This document shows positions 23,257 through 29,995 of a DNA stretch of 54,674 bases, in pieces. The stretch comes from Avoscillospira sp045530865 (GTDB lineage Bacteria; Bacillota; Clostridia; Oscillospirales; Oscillospiraceae), in contig JAZSCX010000074.1 of NCBI GenBank assembly GCA_045530865.1, positions 1 through 54,674 of the forward strand, written 5' to 3'. The stretch's first letter is position 1; the number at the start of each line of letters is the position of its first letter. The notes below the pieces were generated by a model that made no database searches, was not told the DNA's origin, and was given only the letters and a program-made list of their open reading frames with translations. The position numbers and the translations under genes were made by a program.

Positions 23257-24003
23257 TTATGCTCTTGCCATACCGTCTACACTCAGCACCACGCCGGTGA
23301 TATAGGAGGCTTCGTCGGATGCGAGGAACACGAAGGCATTGGCGATATCCTCAGGCTGACCAAGACGGCGCAGGGGGATTCTGGCGATCATGGGATCAAT
23401 GACCTCCTTGGGCACCGCCTTCATCATGTCGGTTTCGGTGATGCCGGGGGCCACGGCGTTGACGCGAATACCCTTGGGGCCCAGCTCCCGGGCAAGGGAA
23501 ACCGTCAGACCGTTGACAGCGAACTTGGATGCCGGATACGCAAAGCCGCTGGGCTGTCCGGAAATGCTGACCATGGAGGAGGTGGAGAGGATCACACCGG
23601 AGCCTCTGGCCACCATGCATTCGGCGGCTGCGCGGGTGGCGTTGAACACACCCTTGACGTTCAGATCCATGACCTTGTCAAAGGTATCCTCCGTATAGTC
23701 CATGAAGGGGGTGCTTTCGGAAACGCCGGCATTGTTGACAAGGATATCCACGCAGCCGTATTTGGCTGTGGCTTCCCGAAATGCTTCCCGGACGGACTCC
23801 AGACTGGAAAGATCGGGGCTGATACCGGCAACAACGGCATCGGGGTGTTTTTCCTTCAGCTTGACAACAGCCTTGTCGGCGGAAGCTTGGGAGCTGGCAG
23901 TCAGGATCACGGAAGCGCCCTCCTGCAGGAACTTGTCTGCGGTGGCAAAGCCGATGCCGCGGCTGCCTCCGGTGATAATGGCTACTTTATTCTGTAATCT
24001 CAT
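23257..24003 (-). CDS. Short-chain dehydrogenase/reductase (FabG/BaiA-like)
   Basis: A 248-residue NAD(P)-dependent oxidoreductase: cofactor motif TGGSRGIG, NNAG at about 90-93, catalytic Ser143 region, Tyr156 and Lys160 in YPASK, and GITETDMM after it. Overall pattern (KVAIITGGSRGIGFATA, ISPDLSSLESV, NVKGVFNATRAAAECM) resembles both FabG and BaiA-type hydroxysteroid dehydrogenases; substrate cannot be decided. ATG 24003 follows AAGGAGG. Its promoter carries the GTGA/TCAC palindrome also found upstream of trxA. Confidence 0.9.
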   Translation of the reverse strand: MRLQNKVAIITGGSRGIGFATADKFLQEGASVILTASSQASADKAVVKLKEKHPDAVVAGISPDLSSLESVREAFREATAKYGCVDILVNNAGVSESTPFMDYTEDTFDKVMDLNVKGVFNATRAAAECMVARGSGVILSTSSMVSISGQPSGFAYPASKFAVNGLTVSLARELGPKGIRVNAVAPGITETDMMKAVPKEVIDPMIARIPLRRLGQPEDIANAFVFLASDEASYITGVVLSVDGMARA

Positions 24004-24033
24004 AATGCGTACCTCCTTGTTCTTTCTGGCTTT

Positions 24034-24074
24034 AGTATATGCGCTTTTGGTGCTGATTTCTGTGACGAAATCAC
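24034..24074 (-). promoter_or_regulatory. SDR promoter with Crp/Fnr-type site
   Basis: On the minus strand GTGATTTCGTCAC (24074-24062), then 22 bases, then TATACT (24039-24034). The site centre falls at about -41, the class-II activator position. The trxA promoter has the same site, distance and -10 box. Confidence 0.7.
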
Positions 24075-24122
24075 TTTTCACCGAACGAAACAAAGTGTTT
24101 TTTCGAAAAATATAATTATCTT

Positions 24123-24169
24123 TTGACATTTGCGCTTTATGTTGCTACAATGTAATCACTTTAAAGTGA
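24123..24169 (+). promoter_or_regulatory. Promoter and palindrome upstream of the SNF transporter
   Basis: TTGACA (24123-24128), 17 bases, TACAAT (24146-24151). A perfect palindrome TCACTTTAAAGTGA (24156-24169) sits at the start of the transcript and could be a repressor site. Confidence 0.75.
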
Positions 24170-24185
24170 GAGAGAGGGAAAAACC

Positions 24186-25529
24186 TTGGAAAATCGTGAA
24201 CGTTTATCATCCCGTCTGGGCTTTATTCTGCTCAGCGCAGGCTGCGCCATCGGCTGCGGCAACGTGTGGAAATTCCCGTGGATGGCCGGCCAGTATGGCG
24301 GCGGCGGCTTCGTGCTGATCTATGTGCTGTGTCTGCTGCTGCTGGGCCTGCCTGTTATGGTCATGGAATTCTCCATGGGCCGTGCGGCTCAGGCAAGCCC
24401 CGTTAAAATGTACCAGAAGCTGCAGAAGCCCGGCCAGAAGTGGCATGCCCATGGCTACCTTGCCCTGTTCGGCAATGTGTGCCTCATGTCCTTCTACACC
24501 GTTGTCGCGGGTTGGATCCTGTATTACTTCATCCAGTTCCTCACCGGCAACACCGCCGATCTGGGCTTTGTTCCCATGATCACCAACCCCGGCCTCAACA
24601 TGACCTACATGCTGGTCGTGGTTGTGATCGGCTTTGCCATCCTGAGCTTCAATCTGCAGGGCGGTCTGGAACGGGTCACCAAGTACATGATGGTTGCGCT
24701 GCTGGTGCTGATGATCGTGCTGGCCGTCAACAGTGCCACTCTGTCCGGCGCAAAGGAAGGTCTGACCTTCTACCTGCTGCCCGACTTCGGCAAGATCACC
24801 CCCAATGTCATCGTCGGCGCCATGAACCAGGCCTTCTTCACTCTGAGTCTTGGCATCGGCTCCATGGCCATCTTCGGCAGCTACATCAACAAGGAACGCT
24901 CTCTGATGGGCGAGTCCGTGAACATCATCCTTCTGGATACCTTTGTTGCCGTCACTGCCGGCCTGATCATCTTCCCCGCCTGCTTCACCTATGGTGTGGA
25001 AGTCGATGCCGGTCCCGGTCTGCTGTTCAATACCATGGCCACCGTGTTCAACAACATGAACGGCGGCCGCCTGTGGGGCACCGTATTCTTCCTGTTCATG
25101 GTCTTTGCCGCCATGTCCACCGTTCTGGCTGTATTTGAGAACATTCTGGCCTGCGCCCGTGAAATGTTCGGCTGGAGCCGCCCCAAGGGATGCGTCGTCT
25201 GCGGCATCGTGCTGGCCATCACCTCCACCACCACCGCGCTGGGCTACAGTGTGTTTTCCGGCTTTGTTCCTTTTGCGGAAGGCTCCGCATGGCTGGATCT
25301 GTGGGACTTCATCGTCTCCAACAACCTGCTGCCTCTGGGCTCTTTGATCTTCGTCATCTTCTGCTGCAGCAAGCGCTATGGCTGGGGCTGGGACAACTTC
25401 CTTAAGGAAGCCAACACCGGCAAAGGCCTGAAGGTCAAAAACTGGATGAAGCCTCTCTTCTGCTATGTGGTTCCTGTTGCCATCATCATCATCTATGTGA
25501 TGGGTCTGATCAACTTTGGCTGGAAGTAA
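24186..25529 (+). CDS. Neurotransmitter:sodium symporter (SNF/NSS) family transporter
   Basis: A 447-residue transporter with about 11 membrane segments. The first helix has the NSS unwound-region signature LLSAGCAIGCGNVWKFPW and the Na+-site region; ESVNIILLDTFVAVTAG lies in the later core helices. Bacterial members (LeuT, MhsT, TnaT) import amino acids with Na+. The start is TTG 24186 after GAGAGAGAGG. It is a single-gene unit with its own promoter and a terminator at 25548-25577. Confidence 0.93.
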   Translation: MENRERLSSRLGFILLSAGCAIGCGNVWKFPWMAGQYGGGGFVLIYVLCLLLLGLPVMVMEFSMGRAAQASPVKMYQKLQKPGQKWHAHGYLALFGNVCLMSFYTVVAGWILYYFIQFLTGNTADLGFVPMITNPGLNMTYMLVVVVIGFAILSFNLQGGLERVTKYMMVALLVLMIVLAVNSATLSGAKEGLTFYLLPDFGKITPNVIVGAMNQAFFTLSLGIGSMAIFGSYINKERSLMGESVNIILLDTFVAVTAGLIIFPACFTYGVEVDAGPGLLFNTMATVFNNMNGGRLWGTVFFLFMVFAAMSTVLAVFENILACAREMFGWSRPKGCVVCGIVLAITSTTTALGYSVFSGFVPFAEGSAWLDLWDFIVSNNLLPLGSLIFVIFCCSKRYGWGWDNFLKEANTGKGLKVKNWMKPLFCYVVPVAIIIIYVMGLINFGWK

Positions 25530-25547
25530 TTACATAGTCAATCAAAG

Positions 25548-25577
25548 CAGCCCCGCAGGGTATTCCCTGCGGGGCTG
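25548..25577 (+). terminator. Hairpin terminator after the SNF gene
   Basis: CAGCCCCGCAGGG-TATT-CCCTGCGGGGCTG, a 13-bp stem. The T-run is absent, but stability is very high. Confidence 0.75.
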
Positions 25578-25590
25578 TCGATTCCATCCA

Positions 25591-25619
25591 TTGACAGGTC
25601 AACCTGTCGGCATTATAAT
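25591..25619 (+). promoter_or_regulatory. Promoter and operator of the Crp/Fnr gene
   Basis: TTGACA (25591-25596), 17 bases, TATAAT (25614-25619). The spacer holds the palindrome GACAGGTCAACCTGTC (25593-25608), a likely repressor site. It does not contain GTGA, so it may be read by a different protein from the one controlling SDR and trxA. Confidence 0.8.
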
Positions 25620-25642
25620 ATTTTCCAAAAGGAGGCACGGAT

Positions 25643-26296
25643 ATGCAGTTTTCTGAATACTTTCCTGTTTTTGATAAACTGAATGATCGGGAGAAGGAAC
25701 TGCTGCAGCAGTCCGTTGTGAAACGGAAGGTGCCTGCAGGAACCCTGTTACATAACGGTTCAGAGTACTGCATGGGCCTGCTGGTGCTCATTTCCGGTCA
25801 GCTGCGGGCGTACATCAACTCCGACGAGGGTCGGGAGATCACGGTGTACCGTCTCTTTGAGCGGGATATCTGCCTGTTTTCCGCTTCCTGTGTGATGAAC
25901 AGCATCCAGTTTGACATTACCATTTCGGCAGAAAAAGAGACGGAGTTCTGGATCGTTCCGCCGCATATCTATAAGCGTCTGGTGGAAAACTCCGTGGTGA
26001 TGGCAAATTACGTCAATGAACTGATGGCTATGCATTTTACGGATGTCATGTGGCTCATGGAGCAGATCATGTGGAAAAGCATGGACAAACGCCTGGCGGC
26101 CTTCCTGCTGGAGGAAAGCCGCCTGGAGCAGACATCTGTATTGAAGATCACCCATGAGATCATTGCCGGTCATCTGGGGACAGCCAGAGAGGTGGTCACC
26201 CGGATGCTGAAATATTTCCAGACCGAGGGTCTGGTGAAGCTGACCAGAGGCGCGGTGGAAATACTGGATCAGCAGGGTCTGCAGGCTCTGGAGTAA
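25643..26296 (+). CDS. Crp/Fnr-family transcriptional regulator
   Basis: A 217-residue regulator: cyclic-nucleotide-like beta-roll (residues about 20-110), dimerisation helix, and winged helix at the C-terminus. The recognition helix GTAREVVTRMLKYF has R-E-x-x-x-R, as in E. coli CRP, which reads GTGA half-sites; no N-terminal Fe-S cysteine cluster of FNR is present. The beta-roll has FSASCVM, and its Cys could sense thiol state. AGGAGGCACGGAT precedes the ATG. It faces trxA tail to tail, with two GTGA/TCAC sites upstream of trxA and the SDR. Confidence 0.92.
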   Translation: MQFSEYFPVFDKLNDREKELLQQSVVKRKVPAGTLLHNGSEYCMGLLVLISGQLRAYINSDEGREITVYRLFERDICLFSASCVMNSIQFDITISAEKETEFWIVPPHIYKRLVENSVVMANYVNELMAMHFTDVMWLMEQIMWKSMDKRLAAFLLEESRLEQTSVLKITHEIIAGHLGTAREVVTRMLKYFQTEGLVKLTRGAVEILDQQGLQALE

Positions 26297-26299
26297 GAA

Positions 26300-26608
26300 T
26301 TACTGCAGCATCTTCAGAATCTGGCTCTTGGGCTTGGCACCTTTGGACTGGTTGACGACTTTTCCATCCTTGATCACGAACAGGGAGGGGATCGTCATGA
26401 CACCGAACTGGGCTGCCAGCTCCTGTTCCTCGTCCACATTGACCTTGACGACTTTGTATTCCGGATGCTCCTTTGCGATCTCTTCCACGATGGGAACCAC
26501 CATCCGGCAGGGGCCGCACCACGGTGCCCAGAAGTCTACCAGAACGGGACGGTCACTTTCCATGACCTCCTGATGAAAATTGTGCTTTTGAATATCTTTA
26601 GCAAACAT
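26300..26608 (-). CDS. trxA: Thioredoxin
   Basis: A 102-residue thioredoxin with FWAPWCGPCRMV (Cys31 and Cys34), the buried Asp25 and cis-Pro in MTIPSLFVIKDG. It reduces cytoplasmic disulfides and could feed CcdA. AAAGGAGCTGAACAAT precedes the ATG. Its promoter shares a GTGA/TCAC site and geometry with the SDR promoter, and it converges with the crp/fnr gene, leaving three bases between stops. Confidence 0.96.
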   Translation of the reverse strand: MFAKDIQKHNFHQEVMESDRPVLVDFWAPWCGPCRMVVPIVEEIAKEHPEYKVVKVNVDEEQELAAQFGVMTIPSLFVIKDGKVVNQSKGAKPKSQILKMLQ

Positions 26609-26644
26609 ATTGTTCAGCTCCTTTGTGTTGTTTTTTATGGTCTC

Positions 26645-26685
26645 AGTATACCCGTTTTTTCGCGGGGTTTCCGTGATAACATCAC
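26645..26685 (-). promoter_or_regulatory. trxA promoter with Crp/Fnr-type site
   Basis: On the minus strand GTGATGTTATCAC (26685-26673), 22 bases, TATACT (26650-26645). Same arrangement as at the SDR promoter; no -35 consensus is needed for a class-II activator. Confidence 0.75.
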
Positions 26686-26710
26686 AAAAGCGGACAGATT
26701 TTTAGAAAGG

Positions 26711-27514
26711 ATGAAACTCTTGGGAGAAAAGCAATCCCGAAAAACCATATCCTACCGCTGCTACCGGGTCATCCGGTGGGTGATCGACCTGTTTTATCCC
26801 AAGGTAAAGTTGGAAGGACTGGAGCATATTCCGCAGGAGCCCTGCCTGCTGGTGGGAAACCACTGCCAGATGCATGGCCCGATTATTGCGGAGCTGCATA
26901 TTCCAGGCGAGCGGGCCATCTGGTGCGCAGGCGCCATGATGGAACTGAAAGAGGTGCCGGCCTATTCCTATGCGGATTTCTGGTGCCATAAGCCCAAGTG
27001 GATCCAATGGTTTTATAAGCTGCTGTCTTATGTGATCGCGCCTATTTCTGTGTGTATCTTCAACAATGCCCATACCATTCCGGTCTACCGGGACGGACGG
27101 ATCATGACCACCTTCCGACGGTCGGTGCAGAAGCTGGAGGAGGGCGCCAATGTGGTGGTGTTTCCCGAGTGTCCGGAGGATTACAACGGCATTGTCCAGC
27201 GGTTTCAGGAGGGCTTTGTGGATATTGCCCGCCTGTATTACAAGCGCACGGGAAAAGAACTGCAGCTGGTGCCCATGTACATGGCTCCCAAGCTGAAAAA
27301 GGTCTGCTTCGGTTTGCCGGTACAGTACTGTGCGTCCAATCCCAAAGAAGAAGAGCGTTCCCGAATCTGCCGGGAACTGATGGAAGCTGTCACGGCGCTG
27401 GCCGTTGCCCAGCCGCCCCATACGGTTGTACCGTACAACAATATTTCCAAACGTTTGTATCCCACCAATATACCTCGGGAGGTGCCCAAATCTGTTGAAA
27501 AAACCGGTTGTTGA
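26711..27514 (+). CDS. PlsC-like lysophospholipid acyltransferase family protein
   Basis: About 267 residues of the LPLAT fold: VKLEGLEHIPQEPCLLVGNHCQMHGPI, FNNAHTIPVYRDGR (substrate-binding region) and VVVFPECPE (motif III FPEG-like). The usual catalytic H-x4-D is replaced by NHCQMHG, so the acid is missing or moved, as in a Firmicutes subfamily I recall with NHxQMHGP. It may acylate a lipid or polyol; the substrate is unknown. ATG 26711 abuts AAAGG; TTG 26720, nine bases from AAAGG, is the better-spaced start. It overlaps the PAP2 gene by 20 bases. Confidence 0.8.
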   Translation: MKLLGEKQSRKTISYRCYRVIRWVIDLFYPKVKLEGLEHIPQEPCLLVGNHCQMHGPIIAELHIPGERAIWCAGAMMELKEVPAYSYADFWCHKPKWIQWFYKLLSYVIAPISVCIFNNAHTIPVYRDGRIMTTFRRSVQKLEEGANVVVFPECPEDYNGIVQRFQEGFVDIARLYYKRTGKELQLVPMYMAPKLKKVCFGLPVQYCASNPKEEERSRICRELMEAVTALAVAQPPHTVVPYNNISKRLYPTNIPREVPKSVEKTGC

Positions 27515-28169
27515 CTATCGGGAGTTTCGCCTGTCCCGGCTGAACGACCCGCAGTTTTCCCATCTGAAGCTGCTGTTTGGCTGGATCGGGTATTTTGCCC
27601 TGTATTTCCTGACGGAGAATATCATTCCTGCCGAAGCCTGTCATCCTGTGCATTGCTTTCTCGATGACATCATTCCTTTCTGTGAATTCTTCATCATTCC
27701 CTATGTGCTTTGGTATGTGTGGATCGTGGCGTCCCTGCTGGTATTTGCGTTGTATGACATTGACAGCTTCTGCAAGCTGCAGAAATACATCATCGTCACG
27801 CAGGTGGTGGCTATGGTTGTATACATTCTTTACCCTACACGGCAAGATCTGCGACCCGAAGTATTTCCCAGAGAAAACCTCTTTACCTGGGTTCTCAGCC
27901 TGCTCTATACCTTTGATACCAATACGGGCGTGTGCCCTTCGCTGCACTGCGCCTACTCCATCGGCATTGCCTCTGTATGGCTGAAGCGGCGGCAGTCTCA
28001 TTGGTGGACAAAGGCGTTTATGGTCTTTGCGGCATTCATGGTCTGTATTTCCACCATGTTTGTCAAGCAGCATTCTGCGGTGGATTTCTTCGCCGCCATC
28101 CCCGTCTGCATCCTGGCGGAAATTCTGGTGTTCCATCTTCCGAAGAAAGGAAAGCGGCAGCATGCGTGA
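27495..28169 (+). CDS. PAP2-family membrane phosphatase
   Basis: A 224-residue protein with about six membrane segments. Phosphatase motifs C2 and C3 are CPSLHCAYS and FVKQHSAVDFF; motif C1 is weaker (YPTRQDLRPEV). It would dephosphorylate a lipid phosphate at the outer face of the membrane. TTG 27495 follows GGGAGGTG by 10 bases and gives MKKPVVDYREF; longer versions run antisense-free but lack a ribosome binding site. It overlaps both neighbours (20 and 8 bases), so acyltransferase, phosphatase and ligase form one coupled unit. Confidence 0.85.
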   Translation: MKKPVVDYREFRLSRLNDPQFSHLKLLFGWIGYFALYFLTENIIPAEACHPVHCFLDDIIPFCEFFIIPYVLWYVWIVASLLVFALYDIDSFCKLQKYIIVTQVVAMVVYILYPTRQDLRPEVFPRENLFTWVLSLLYTFDTNTGVCPSLHCAYSIGIASVWLKRRQSHWWTKAFMVFAAFMVCISTMFVKQHSAVDFFAAIPVCILAEILVFHLPKKGKRQHA

Positions 28170-29874
28170 GATTACGGCAAAAACTCCATGGGCACCGTAT
28201 ATGGGCGATGTGCCCATGCATCTGGAGTACTTTGAAGGCTCCATGTTTGAAATGCTGGAGCAGGTGGCAGAGCAGTATCCGGACTATGTGGCCTTTGACT
28301 TTATGGGCAAGCCCACCACCTACCAAAAGCTGGTGCAGCAGGTGGAGACCTGTGCCAAAGCCCTGAAAACCATCGGTGTGCGGGAAGGGGACCGGGTGAC
28401 CATCGCCATGCCTAATTGCCCGCAGGCGATTTATCTGTTTTATGCGGTGAATCTGGTGGGCGGCATTGCCAATATGATCCATCCTCTTTCTGCGGAAAAG
28501 GAGATCGAGTTTTATCTCAATACATCCGGATCCGTGACGGCCATCACACTGGATCAGTTTTATGACAAGTTTGAACGCATCCGCCAGAATACCGGGGTGG
28601 TCAATATCATCATTGCCAGCATCAAGGATGAGCTTTCCAAGCCCATCCGGGCGGGCTATATGCTGACGGAGGGCAGAAAAATCCAGAAGATTCCGGAGGA
28701 TGCGCCGGTGATCCGGTGGAAGGATTTTATGCGTCTCAGCCGCCACTGCTTCTATCGCTACAAGGTAAAGCGGGCTGCGGACGATCCGGCAGTGATCCTG
28801 TACTCCGGTGGTACCACCGGTACCACCAAGGGCATCGTGCTGACCAACCGGAATTTCAATGCCCTGAGCCAGCAGGTGATCGCGGCCAATCCCATGTTCC
28901 GTCCCGGAGATAAAATGCTGGCCGCCATGCCCATTTTCCATGGATTCGGTCTGGGTGTGTGCATCCATACCATGCTGACACAGGGTGGACGGTGTATTCT
29001 GGTGCCCCGGTTTACGCCCAAAAGCTATGCCCGGGATCTGGTCAAACACCGCTGCAATTTTGTGGCGGGTGTGCCGACCCTGTATGAAGCGCTGCTGCGG
29101 CTGCCCGGTATGGAGGGCGCCGATCTCAGCTGCCTGAAGGGTGTGTTTTCCGGCGGCGATTCTTTGTCGGTGGAGCTGAAAAAGAAGCTGGATCACTTTC
29201 TGTTGGAACACAAATCCTCTGTGCAGGTACGGGAAGGCTACGGCACCACGGAGACTGTCACGGCCTGCTGTCTGACGCCCAACCACATGGCGAAAGAGGG
29301 CAGCATCGGCCTGCCGTTCCCCGATACCTATATCAAGATCGTCCGTCCCGATACGGAAGAAGAACTGCCTTATGGCGAAGAAGGCGAGATTTTGCTGGCA
29401 GGCCCCACGGTCATGCGGGAGTATATGCACCACCCCGAGGAGACGGCAAAGACCCTCCGCACCCACGCCGACGGCCTTACATGGGTCTATACCGGCGATC
29501 TGGGCATGATGGACGAGCAGGGTTTTGTCTATTTCCGGGGCCGGGCCAAGCGGATGATCGTCACATCGGGCTATAACGTCTATCCGGCGCAGCTGGAAAA
29601 CATTCTGGATGCCCACGAACTGGTGCAGATGAGCTGCGTGATCGGCGTGCCGGATCCCTACAAGATGCAGAAGGTCAAGGCATTTGTGAAGCTTGCCACC
29701 GGTGTGAAGCCCTCGGACGAGGTCAAAGGGGAGCTTCTGGCCCATTGCCGGAAGCATGTGGCAAAATATGCCATGCCCTATGACATCGAGTTCCGGGAGG
29801 AGATGCCCAAAACACTGGTCGGCAAGGTGGCCTACCGCGTTCTGGAGGAAGAGGAACTGCGGAAACACAGGTAG
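28162..29874 (+). CDS. AMP-forming acyl-CoA ligase
   Basis: A 570-residue adenylate-forming enzyme: ATP loop LYSGGTTGTTKGIVL, GYGTTET, TGDLGMMDEQGFVYFRGRAKRMI (part) and GYNVYPAQLE, with catalytic Lys near the C-terminus in KTLVGKVAYR. It activates a carboxylic acid as CoA thioester, probably a fatty or aromatic acid. It overlaps the PAP2 gene by eight bases and ends at a strong terminator. Bai-type bile-acid ligases are distant members of the same superfamily; nothing here singles out that substrate. Confidence 0.92.
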   Translation: MREITAKTPWAPYMGDVPMHLEYFEGSMFEMLEQVAEQYPDYVAFDFMGKPTTYQKLVQQVETCAKALKTIGVREGDRVTIAMPNCPQAIYLFYAVNLVGGIANMIHPLSAEKEIEFYLNTSGSVTAITLDQFYDKFERIRQNTGVVNIIIASIKDELSKPIRAGYMLTEGRKIQKIPEDAPVIRWKDFMRLSRHCFYRYKVKRAADDPAVILYSGGTTGTTKGIVLTNRNFNALSQQVIAANPMFRPGDKMLAAMPIFHGFGLGVCIHTMLTQGGRCILVPRFTPKSYARDLVKHRCNFVAGVPTLYEALLRLPGMEGADLSCLKGVFSGGDSLSVELKKKLDHFLLEHKSSVQVREGYGTTETVTACCLTPNHMAKEGSIGLPFPDTYIKIVRPDTEEELPYGEEGEILLAGPTVMREYMHHPEETAKTLRTHADGLTWVYTGDLGMMDEQGFVYFRGRAKRMIVTSGYNVYPAQLENILDAHELVQMSCVIGVPDPYKMQKVKAFVKLATGVKPSDEVKGELLAHCRKHVAKYAMPYDIEFREEMPKTLVGKVAYRVLEEEELRKHR

Positions 29875-29882
29875 GGTTTTTC

Positions 29883-29910
29883 AAAAAGGAGAGCGTGGCT
29901 CTCCTTTTTT
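29883..29910 (+). terminator. Terminator after the ligase operon
   Basis: AAAAAGGAGAG-CGTGG-CTCTCCTTTTT, with additional T residues. Confidence 0.9.
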
Positions 29911-29931
29911 CTTTGGGAAGAATTGCCAAAC

Positions 29932-29960
29932 TTGACAGAAACTGTCGGGTGGGATATGAT
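29932..29960 (+). promoter_or_regulatory. Promoter and operator of the ene-reductase operon
   Basis: TTGACA (29932-29937), 17 bases, TATGAT (29955-29960). GACAG-AAA-CTGTC (29934-29946) is a palindrome overlapping the -35 box and resembles, with a shorter centre, the palindrome in the crp/fnr promoter (GACAG-N6-CTGTC). Confidence 0.75.
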
Positions 29961-29995
29961 TATTTTGTATGAAATCAGAAAAGGAGTGGTTGTGT

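Noticed and set aside
28063..29868. A 601-codon open frame antisense to the acyl-CoA ligase
   Set aside because: It is a shadow of a GC-biased gene: no ribosome binding site, His/Gln-rich composition, no motifs, and the plus strand has a complete adenylate-forming enzyme.
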